The position numbers were made by a program, and so were the translations under genes. Positions 56,538 to 64,000 of a stretch of 64,000 bases of DNA are shown here, in pieces. Numbering within the stretch: the first letter of the stretch is position 1; each line of letters starts with the position of its first letter. The notes beneath the pieces are model-generated. The model had not been told where the DNA came from. It ran no database searches and saw only the letters and a program-made list of their open reading frames with translations. Origin of the DNA: Dendrolimus kikuchii (lineage: Eukaryota; Arthropoda; Insecta; Lepidoptera; Lasiocampidae); contig CM034405.1 in assembly GCA_019925095.2 (NCBI GenBank), forward strand, positions 17,355,401-17,419,400, given 5' to 3'.

Positions 56538-57963
56538 TTTGGATAGAAGAGTTTATAAGTGACGTAATAATTTTTTGAAGCATATCTATGACATTGTACG
56601 GTTGTATATCACCACATTTAGAAAATATATTAATTAAAGCTGTTGACAAAATTTGTACTAAATTATCATTAGCGGTAGAGATATTAGGGGAGTTATCGCC
56701 AAGAGCACAACCATTTGGTAAAGAGGAAGGTGGTGAGGAGACAATATTAGCATGGGCTAGATGATCATATGTTGTACCTAGCTCCTGTCTAGGTTTTCTA
56801 TGTATATAGATGGTTTTCCTATATGAAGAATTTGGTGCAGATTGAATAGTATTGGGAGAAGGTTCAGGGCACATAGGCGAGGGAACAGAATTAGGGGAGG
56901 GATAGGGTATGTAGGCAGATTTGTTTGGAACTGTTGAGGAAATGTCAGCATATGAAGTCCGAACAGGTTTAAATCTACGGGCTGCCTCAACATATCCAAT
57001 ATTTTCAGTGGACATTATGACTTTAATGTTTCTTTGGCGTGCATGTTCGGGGCATCTAGAGTCAGTGGCTGCATGGTTACCAGAACAAAACAAACAAGTA
57101 ATTTTATCCTCAGGTACCTGACAAGTGGCATTTTCATGCGGGCCAGCACAGCGAGAACAGCGTGAGTTAGATCGGCATTTGTCACGGATGTGTCCGAAAC
57201 GACAGCATTTTAGGCACTGTATAGTGGGAAGGGTATATGTTCCAACAGGTTGAGAGAGGTTGCAACAATAAACATGGCTTGGGAGGGATTGGCCTAAAAA
57301 GGTGAGAACTACAGTACCAGTGGGTTCCCAGCAGGTTGTATCTTCAACACGTTTTTTTTTATTTAGTCTTCTCGCTTTAATTACTATAGAAGACTCTGGA
57401 CGGCACTCAGTCCATGAAACCAAGTCCTCCAAAGACCAATCTAGAGGGATTGAATGAATTACACCCATACGGGTAAGTTGGAAACGGGGAATTATTGCTG
57501 TAAGATTATTTAACTCTAGGAGAGGGTGGGATAAGAATGAGTTAGCTTCAGAGAATGTTTTAAAATAAATAGAAATTTTGTTTCTTCCTATGTTTTTTAT
57601 TTCGTCAACCCCTGAGACTTTGCTGTTGTAAATAACTTGGGCTATTTTGAGGGCGCGCATATTGTTGGATGATTTGGGCAGGTCCACATCGGGACCCGTA
57701 ACGTAAACAATAAAAGGGCCTGAGTCAGACTCAGAATACCTGAGATCCGAGTTTGCCTCAAATCCAGGTCTGGTGTATGTGTGTTGGATAGAGACTGAAG
57801 GGGGCAAAATTCTTTTCTCGGGGGTATTTGAAGGAGCCTCTAAAGAACGTTTAGCCCGTAATTTCTCCTTAGTTTGGCCAATAGCATGAGATTCGCCCAC
57901 TTCCATTCCTAAAGAATGTCTCCCCCTATCAGGAGGGACTTTCTCTCCCACCGACTGCGACAT
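56506..57963 (-). CDS. Non-LTR retrotransposon ORF1: gag-like nucleic-acid-binding protein
   Basis: The 485-residue frame is open. Three zinc knuckles occur at residues 260-273 (CLKCCRFGHIRDKC), 279-291 (CSRCAGPHENATC) and 300-314 (CLFCSGNHAATDSRC), as in gag-like ORF1 proteins of I and Jockey-type elements, which coat the RNA for retrotransposition. The N-terminal 250 residues hold a fold resembling an RNA-recognition domain; the C-terminus is Pro/Ser-rich. It starts at ATG 57,963 and overlaps ORF2 by 32 nt, so ORF2 is probably translated by termination-reinitiation. A 5' UTR upstream to about 58,100 is inferred. Confidence 0.92.
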   Translation of the reverse strand: MSQSVGEKVPPDRGRHSLGMEVGESHAIGQTKEKLRAKRSLEAPSNTPEKRILPPSVSIQHTYTRPGFEANSDLRYSESDSGPFIVYVTGPDVDLPKSSNNMRALKIAQVIYNSKVSGVDEIKNIGRNKISIYFKTFSEANSFLSHPLLELNNLTAIIPRFQLTRMGVIHSIPLDWSLEDLVSWTECRPESSIVIKARRLNKKKRVEDTTCWEPTGTVVLTFLGQSLPSHVYCCNLSQPVGTYTLPTIQCLKCCRFGHIRDKCRSNSRCSRCAGPHENATCQVPEDKITCLFCSGNHAATDSRCPEHARQRNIKVIMSTENIGYVEAARRFKPVRTSYADISSTVPNKSAYIPYPSPNSVPSPMCPEPSPNTIQSAPNSSYRKTIYIHRKPRQELGTTYDHLAHANIVSSPPSSLPNGCALGDNSPNISTANDNLVQILSTALINIFSKCGDIQPYNVIDMLQKIITSLINSSIQNGEGPSMELS

Positions 57964-58107
57964 TTATGAAGTAAAGTACTTACCACTAATAATAAACTTA
58001 AAAATAGCCAACACCAACAGATAAATGACAACACAAAGCCAGGAAAACAGAAAAACACGAAAGAAAACCAGGAGAAATTCGCCAAAACGTGATTCCGCGG
58101 GAATGTA

Positions 58108-58270
58108 TCTTCAGTCCATACATCCAATTCTGATGTATGTTTTCAACTACTGACGCCGTTGAGGAGTTCTTGTGAAAACTCGAATGGCCACATTTGAATA
58201 GACAGTTCACTTTCTCATAAAAACACATAATTACTACTCAAATACTATCAATATCCTACAACTTTAATGC
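58108..58270 (-). repeat. Repeat flanking the LINE 5' side (inverted copy at 60,080)
   Basis: The reverse complement reads TGTAGGATATTGATAGTATT, GTAGTAATTATGTGTTTTTA, TCGAGTTTTCACAAGAACTC and ACATCAGAATTGGATGTATG, which matches 60,080-60,260 on the plus strand at high identity. It may be the retrotransposon's 5' UTR or a separate repeat. Confidence 0.7.
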
Positions 58271-58548
58271 AGGAATCGATATATTAAAGTAACTTTAATT
58301 CATCACTAATTGATTTATCATTCATATCGTCATTTTACGTCGCTAATTATTAAAATTTCGTGAAAATCGCTTGTCTAATATCGATGTTTTTTTAGTGATC
58401 TTGCATACCTACTCACTATATTCACTATATAATTGATCTATTATAATTTTCATTTCTGTTCAAAATGAAAGTCTAATAAATATTTGTCTATAATTTCGTA
58501 AAATTAGTAATCGATATTTTCAATATCGATAAAGCGGAAAGACATTTT

Positions 58549-58812
58549 TGTTTTTTTTTTTTTTTATAGCTGGAGTTCAGTGAGTTCATCAGGCTGGCAG
58601 ACGGCCCACTTGATGGAAAGCAGTTACCGTCGCCTATGGACATTAGCAACACCACAGGTGCTATAAATGCGCTGCTGCTTTCTTAACCCCTAAAGGAGAG
58701 TGGAACCTGGTCACTAATGCCGGAACACAACTCAAGGTTATTATGGCGACATACTTTAGACCAGGGGTGGCAGCCATCCACGTGGTCGAATGCCCTACCA
58801 TCTGGCATCAAG
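58549..58812 (-). mobile_element. S1 SINE-like repeat, 5' truncated
   Basis: The T-run at 58,551-58,566 (poly(A) on minus) is followed by the CR1-like end (GGCCCACTTGATGGAAAGCA) and S1 body to CTACCATCTGG. A small insertion (TAACCCCTAAAGG) marks this copy. Confidence 0.8.
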
Positions 58813-58984
58813 GATGGTAGCCATCCAGGTGGGTATAGAGTATGTAGTATAGAGATTTTGTAGTTTTATTCGCCATAATAGCAGGTAAAGGAACTGCGTT
58901 CATATAACCTTGTTCAATGTCAGTAGGGAGGTCGTAGATAATCTATAATATTGTAAACATGCCGTGGCTGTAAATTGTAGCTAC

Positions 58985-59346
58985 ATATAAAAACATCTAG
59001 AATGGACTATATAAACGATGGAGAACACGATGCATTTTCTTTAAATTTCTTGGTTTTATCTGTACGTTCGGGATTCACGCAAAAACTACTGGACCGATTT
59101 CGATGCGGTTTTCGCTGATTGACAGCTAACTCTTAAACTTTACGCTACTTTTTATTCTGGGAATCCCGCGGGGATTTTCTCGGGAGCGGTTTGTAGTTGT
59201 TCAGGTGCGTAAAATTAGCTTATTCCGACACAGTTTTCATTAAAACGATAGCTTACATTATTTTCCAAATGCTGCGGTATTTTGTGTCCCGGAAATCATG
59301 TGGGAATTTCAAGTCAAGCGTAGAAGAAGTCGCGGGCATATCCTAG
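58985..59346 (+). mobile_element. Helitron-like repeat ending in CTAG
   Basis: The repeat ACATCTAGAATGGACTATAT, AAACGATGGAGAACACGATG, AAAAACTACTGGACCGATTT and TTTCGATGCGGTTTTCGCTG ends GTCGCGGGCATATCCTAG before a T. Copies lie at 10,885-11,000 and 36,610-36,940. The 5' limit is approximate. Confidence 0.6.
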
Positions 59347-60079
59347 TATACCATACAAAAGAGGTACTTATAAGACAGTGTAGGTAGTAGAAATTAATGT
59401 AAAATGTAGGTGCAGCTCATAAGCCTTGGAATGACGAGACACGCAAAACAAGGGAGTCGCAGAGTAGATTAATATACTAGGAAAAAGTGTGTTCTTCTGG
59501 CAACTTGAAAGACCACAGTTCAATATACAGTCAAAATATTTACATAGACACTAAATCAATTCTCAAAAACAATATCATACAACTAATGTTCATTTTAATA
59601 TAATATTACACATTTTCAGGAAATAAAACTGCATAGTAAACAAGTAAGGCCGGTATATGTAGTAGGGTAACTGTTTACTCTATGGGTAATTCACAATTAA
59701 ATCAACTGAGATACAATTTTATTATCTTAAGGGGCCCCATTCATTATCCTGCATGGCAATTGGCAGTTCGCCTAGCCATCCGCCGCGTACTGCAGGATTG
59801 TAAATATTATTGCAGCTTGCATTGCGCCCGGCAATACAGAGTAGGATGCCTCTTGGTTCCTTCAAGATTCGCCCACTGAAGTGTAGTGAGTACCGCTTCA
59901 CAAACCGCGTACCGAAGCTAAAGCTACCTAGATTTTGTACTATTGAAAATTATGACGTCATTTCTCAATAAGAAAAAAAGTTTTTGGCGGGAACTGAAAG
60001 GAGACGTTGTGCTGTGCAGTTTTATTTTCTTAAAATGTGTAAAATTACACTAAAATGAACAATAGTTTTGTAGGATATT
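59347..60079. other. Intergenic DNA, nothing recognised
   Basis: The only notable frame, at 59,682-59,879 (65 codons), matches nothing I know. GCGGGAACTGAAAGGAGACG near 59,988 repeats the stretch at 35,228. Confidence 0.4.
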
Positions 60080-60260
60080 GATAGTTTTTGAGTAGTAATT
60101 ATGTGTTTTGCGAGAAATGTGAACTGTATAGTCAAAAGTGGCTTTTCGAGTTTTCACAAGAACTCCGTTGAATGGCGTCGGTTGTAGCCTACAATACAAC
60201 TGCGCTACTATACGAAGTCTTATACATCAGAATTGGCTGTATGGACTAAGATTCCTTTGC
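60080..60260 (+). repeat. Inverted copy of the repeat at 58,108-58,270
   Basis: It contains TGTAGGATATTGATAGTTTT, AGTAGTAATTATGTGTTTTG, TCGAGTTTTCACAAGAACTC and CATCAGAATTGGCTGTATGG. It additionally carries GGTTGTAGCCTACAATACAA, a palindromic block also seen near 14,728. Confidence 0.7.
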
Positions 60261-60435
60261 CTGCCTTTGTGGCGAATTCTATTACTACTACCTACTACTC
60301 AATAAGAAAAAGAGTCCCTAAAGAGTTAAATAGCGTATTAATTATAATGTAAACAATTATTAAAATAATAATGATGACACGGTATTTGAACACCTGCTTT
60401 TTCATATGAACATTGTTTCAGATTTTATTGCGATA

Positions 60436-60600
60436 CTAGTGGTCCCAGAAGATATTGTCTTGCCGTGAAAAAATATAAACCTGGGACCCGATTCTAGTGC
60501 CTATCGGTTCCAATTGTGAATTTAGACCATTCGGGGATCCACTCAAATACACACAATTTTGTTTTATAAAATCGGTACCTCTCGGTTCAAAAAAAATAGC
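60436..60600 (-). mobile_element. Helitron fragment (3' end) beside the mariner
   Basis: The minus strand ends AATATCTTCTGGGACCACTAG followed by T. The reverse complement shares AATCGGGT and the GGCAAGACAA-type stretch with the Helitrons at 20,030-20,214 and 63,947-64,000. The 5' end may have been interrupted by the mariner insertion at 60,608. Confidence 0.5.
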
Positions 60601-60607
60601 GATTAAA

Positions 60608-61885
60608 TATAGAGGTATAGAACTTTAAGTTGGCATTACTGTTCAAGATGGCGACCGATTTAACAGCTGTCAAGTGATTTATTCTCAGTTTGGTTTGGCA
60701 ATTCATCATGAATAGACTCACGCCTGAACAACGCTTGCAAATAGTGCAATTTTATTTCGAAAATAATGGTTCTGTGCGGAATACGTATCGCGCACTACGT
60801 CCATTTTATCGTCGACAAAATCGTCCATCAGAGCAGTTAATTCGATTAACCATAGAACGTTTTCGCACCACGTTTACTCTTATTGATAACTCGCATCCCC
60901 AGAGACGCCGTACGGTGCGTACAGAAGAAGCTATTGCTGCTGTAGAGCGTAGCATTGAGGAAGACCCGAATGAGTCCATCCGCCATCGAGCACAGGAATT
61001 GGATCTGTGTCCATCCACTTTATGGAAGATTTTGCGGAAGGATCTTGGTTTGCGTGCTTACAAAATCCAACTCGTGCAAGAATTGAAGCCAAACGATCAT
61101 CAAGTAAGGCGTAAATTCGTGGAATGGGCCCAAAACGAGATTGTCGCTGTTCCCGATTTTCATAAGCGAATTTTGTTTAGCGATGAAGCGCACTTCTGGT
61201 TGCATGGCCACGTCAACAAACAAAACTGCCGCATTTGGAGTGAAGCTAATCCTCAAGTGTATGTCGAAACACCGTTACATCCAGAAAAACTGACTGTTTG
61301 GTGCGCTTTATGGGCTGGTGGAATCATTGGTCCGTACTTCTTCAAAAACGATGATGGCCAGAACGTTACAGTCAATGGTGATCGGTATAGAGCCATGATT
61401 ATTACCTTTTTCATTCCTGAATTAAATAACCATGATGTCCAGGAGATGTGGTTTCAACAAGACGGCGCAACATGTCACACAGCTCGTGCCACAATCGATT
61501 TATTGAAAGACACGTTTGGTGACCGCCTAATTTCACGTTTTGGACCTGTGAATTGGCCTCCAAGATCTTGTGATTTAACACCGCTAGACTACTTTCTGTG
61601 GGGCTATGTAAAGTCATTGGTCTATGCGGATAAGCCACAAACGCTTGACCATTTGGAAGACAACATTCGCCGTGTTATTGCCGATATACGGCCACAAATG
61701 TTGGAAAAAGTCATCGAAAATTGGACGTTCAGATTGAACTACATCCGCGCCAGCCGTGGCAGTCATATGCCAGAAATCATATTTAAAATGTAATGCCACA
61801 AGATTATCTTTCGGATAAATAAAATTCATGTCAATCGAATAATCCATCGTTGTTTTATTGCAACTTAAAGTTCTATACCTCTATA
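60608..61885 (+). mobile_element. Apparently intact DD41D mariner-type transposon with perfect 25-bp TIRs
   Basis: The left end TATAGAGGTATAG through TTTAAGTTG (60,608-60,632) is the exact reverse complement of 61,861-61,885. TA flanks or forms the outermost bases, as for Tc1/mariner insertions. It contains one uninterrupted transposase frame. Perfect TIRs and an open frame point to recent activity. Confidence 0.93.
60708..61793 (+). CDS. Mariner-type transposase, DD41D group
   Basis: It encodes a 361-residue transposase for cut-and-paste movement. The N-terminal about 120 residues form two helix-turn-helix units that bind the TIRs (MNRLTPEQRLQIVQFYFENN, then STLWKILRKDLGLRAYKI). The catalytic domain holds D159 (LFSDEAHFW), D252 (WFQQDGATCH) and D294 (CDLTPLDYFLWG). 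The gap between the second and third D is 41 residues, the DD41D pattern of the rosa-like group. The start is the ATG at 60,708; a longer frame opens at 60,690 but begins with TTG. All catalytic residues are present and no stop interrupts, so it may be functional. Confidence 0.93.
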   Translation: MNRLTPEQRLQIVQFYFENNGSVRNTYRALRPFYRRQNRPSEQLIRLTIERFRTTFTLIDNSHPQRRRTVRTEEAIAAVERSIEEDPNESIRHRAQELDLCPSTLWKILRKDLGLRAYKIQLVQELKPNDHQVRRKFVEWAQNEIVAVPDFHKRILFSDEAHFWLHGHVNKQNCRIWSEANPQVYVETPLHPEKLTVWCALWAGGIIGPYFFKNDDGQNVTVNGDRYRAMIITFFIPELNNHDVQEMWFQQDGATCHTARATIDLLKDTFGDRLISRFGPVNWPPRSCDLTPLDYFLWGYVKSLVYADKPQTLDHLEDNIRRVIADIRPQMLEKVIENWTFRLNYIRASRGSHMPEIIFKM

Positions 61886-62299
61886 AAACTGAAAGCAAAA
61901 AAATACATTAAATACATAGTCAACCCTCAGAATAATAACTAAACCTATAGAAACCATATTAAAATAGCAACAAAATACTTATATCCAAACTATTTTCACT
62001 TATGGCTTTAAAAGGATGTTGAAAAGGGATAAATATACAACCTTGCATTTGTTATTTACTATCTTTCTTTAAACTAGTGACAACTTTATTTGTTGATTTT
62101 ACTTGACCAAGGTAGACAAACAGTAGGTAATATTAATTTAGTAGCATAATCAGAACCAAATTATGATTTGTTAATTTTAATATATGATTGCAATCTTTAT
62201 TTTTAGGCAAACTTGAAGACAATCCATTTGACAGTAAGTAGTTACCACCATTCACGGAGGTCTGCCTATCTTATGAGCAGACTGCTGTTATAACATTCT
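61886..62299. other. AT-rich spacer
   Basis: Non-coding AT-rich DNA lies between the mariner and the satellite array. No feature was recognised. Confidence 0.5.
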
Positions 62300-63539
62300 A
62301 AGGATTGTGCTTTGGCCAAAATGGCTACATAGCTGTAATAGAAGTTACTAACCTAATTATGGCCAGAGTGGCGTTGCAGCATTACAACATCAATAATGAT
62401 ACAGGGGTTCCGTTTTGGCCACAATGGCCACGGAGCCATAATAGAAGCCACAGATCCATATGGTGGTCAAAGTGTCATAGCAATACTATAATTTGAATAG
62501 AGTTATAAATATTCCGTTTTGGCCACAATGGCCATGGAGCCATAATAGAAGCCACAGATCCATATGGTGGTCAAAGTGTCATAGCAATACTATAACTTGA
62601 ATAGAGTTATAAATATTCCGTTTTGGCCACAATGGCCATGGAGCCATAATAGAAGCCACAGATCCATATGGTGGTCAAAGTATCATAGCAACACTATAAT
62701 TTGAATAGAGTTATAAATATTCCGTTCTGGTCACAATGGCCACGGAACCATAATAGAAGCCACAGATCTATATTGTGGTCAAAGTGTCATAGCAACACTA
62801 TAATTTGAATAGAGTTATAAATATTCCGTTCTGGTCACAATGGCCACGGAACCATAATAGAAGCCACAGATCTATATTGTGGTCAAAGTGTCATAGCAAC
62901 ACTATAATTTGAATAGAGTTATAAATATTCCGTTCTGGTCACAATGGCCACGGAACCATAATAGAAGCCACAGATCTATATTGTGGTCAAAGTGTCATAG
63001 CAATACTATAACTTGAATAGAGTTATAAATATTCCGTTTTGGCCACAATGGCCATGGAGCCATAATAGAAGCCACAGATCCATATGGTGGTCAAAGTATC
63101 ATAGCAACACTATAATTTGAATAGAGTTATAAATATTCCGTTCTGGTCACAATGGCCACGGAACCATAATAGAAGCCACAGATCTATATTGTGGTCAAAG
63201 TGTCATAGCAACACTATAATTTGAATAGAGTTATAAATATTCCGTTCTGGTCACAATGGCCACGGAACCATAATAGAAGCCACAGATCTATATTGTGGTC
63301 AAAGTGTCATAGCAACACTATAATTTGAATAGAGTTATAAATATTCCGTTCTGGTCACAATGGCCACGGAACCATAATAGAAGCCACAGATCTATATTGT
63401 GGTCAAAGTGTCATAGCAACACTATAATTTGAATAGAGTTATAAATATTCCGTTTTGGCCACAATGGCCACGGAGTCATAATAGAAGCCAGAGACCCGTA
63501 TTGTGGTTTTGACCACAAAGTGTCATAGCAACACTATAA
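62300..63539. repeat. 104-bp satellite array with a 416-bp higher-order pattern
   Basis: ATTCCG recurs at 62511, 62615, 62719, 62823, 62927, 63031, 63135, 63239, 63343 and 63447, always 104 bp apart. A degenerate unit lies near 62,308. Units are of type A (TTTTGGCCACAATGGCCATG and ATCCATATGGTGG) or type B (TTCTGGTCACAATGGCCACG and ATCTATATTGTGG). The order is AAABBBABBBA. The units starting at 62,615 and 63,031 are identical, giving an ABBB higher-order repeat of 416 bp. TGGCCACAATGGCCA is a palindrome in type A. Confidence 0.95.
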
Positions 63540-63717
63540 TCTATACTAATATTATAAAGAGGTAAAGTTTGTGAGTTTGTGACGTTGTAGGGGGTAATCT
63601 ACTAAACCGATATTAAAAATTCTTTTACTGTTAGAAAACTACGTTAAGAGGGAGTGTCATAGGCTATATACCACGGGAGCGGGACAGAACGCGTGTAAAA
63701 CCGTGCCACGCCGCTAG
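63540..63717 (+). mobile_element. Non-autonomous Helitron, 178 bp, inserted in the satellite
   Basis: It starts TCTATACTAATATTATAAAG and ends with a GC-rich stretch and CGTGCCACGCCGCTAG. The left flank ACACTATAA and the right flank TTTCAATAGAATTATAAA together rebuild the satellite sequence, so the insertion lies between A and T of a monomer. Confidence 0.9.
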
Positions 63718-63732
63718 TTTCAATAGAATTAT

Positions 63733-63925
63733 AAAGCTACGTTTTAACGGTTTTAAGCGCGGTAATTTTATTTGATTTTGGTTCTGTCGACGTTTCGTTC
63801 CGTGACGCTTCCGTGATCACGGCCACTGAACAGTGGCCGAAACGTCGAAAAAACCAAAATCAAATAAAATTACCGCGCTTAAAACCGTTAAAACGTAGTT
63901 TTATTATGTATACAAATCGCGAAAA
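63733..63925. mobile_element. Compact foldback element, family F1
   Basis: The left arm AAGCTACGTTTTAACGGTTT, TAAGCGCGGTAATTTTATTT and GATTTTGGTTC is inverted at the right (ACCAAAATCAAATAAAATTA, CCGCGCTTAAAACCGTTAAA). The centre is GTGATCACGGCCACTGAACA and GTGGCCGAAACGTCG. It is related to 38,895-39,440 and to the fragment at 31,080-31,135. Confidence 0.85.
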
Positions 63926-63946
63926 CTTAAGAAAATATTAGAATTA

Positions 63947-64000
63947 CTAGCGGCCCCGGCAGACGTTGTCCTGCCTTTAAAAAATAAAATTGTAGAACCC
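63947..64000 (-). mobile_element. Helitron 3' end, cut by the window edge
   Basis: The minus strand ends AACGTCTGCCGGGGCCGCTAG before T. It resembles the 3' half of the Helitron at 20,030-20,214 (GGGTTCTA, TTTTATT, GGCAG blocks). Confidence 0.65.

Noticed and set aside
62300..63540. A CRISPR-like array
   Set aside because: The 104-bp units are adjacent, with no unique spacers between them, and the context is a eukaryotic satellite.

Overview
The window looks like AT-rich, repeat-laden nuclear DNA of an insect, most likely a moth or butterfly. The evidence is one intron-rich metazoan gene on the minus strand, many short Helitrons ending in CTAG between A and T, tRNA-headed SINEs, several mariner/hAT/piggyBac-type elements, and R1-, CR1-, RTE- and I-like non-LTR retrotransposons. 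No bacterial-style operon, CRISPR array, rRNA gene or ordinary tRNA gene is visible.

The only host gene I recognise is TAF4, a TFIID subunit. Eleven coding exons on the minus strand run from about 44,146 down to the stop codon at 10,436. All splice sites are GT-AG, the phases agree throughout, and the joined frame is 730 codons long. It contains the TAFH/NHR1 domain (exon 31,489-31,698) and the whole conserved C-terminal TAF4 region that pairs with TAF12 (exons 21,689-22,032 to 10,436-10,564). The N-terminal exon or exons and the promoter are not identified; they lie upstream, in or beyond the repeat-rich 44-64 kb segment.

Layout. 1-10.4 kb is downstream of TAF4: a decayed mariner, MITEs, a CR1-like LINE remnant with an internal minisatellite, a complete SINE-like repeat, and a Helitron. 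10.4-44.1 kb is TAF4, whose introns carry most of the repeats: Helitrons, SINEs, two hAT-type non-autonomous elements (one with an exact 8-bp TSD, one with a 7/8 match), a piggyBac-type MITE, a solo LTR, a maT (DD37D) pseudogene and foldback elements. 44.4-51.1 kb is bounded by two identical 167-bp inverted repeats, and an R1-type retrotransposon is inserted inside it. 52.8-58 kb is an apparently intact two-ORF non-LTR retrotransposon on the minus strand. 60.6-61.9 kb is an apparently intact DD41D mariner with perfect TIRs. 62.3-63.7 kb is a 104-bp satellite array invaded by a Helitron, followed by a foldback element and a second Helitron cut by the window edge.

No unknown multigene system was found. 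The most unusual structures are the end-to-end junction hairpin at 49,201-49,299 inside the inverted-repeat segment, the 416-bp higher-order satellite with its Helitron insertion and preserved empty sites, the possible echoes of TAF4's last exon at 7.4-7.8 kb, and a TAF4 splice acceptor whose pyrimidine tract appears to come from a SINE tail.
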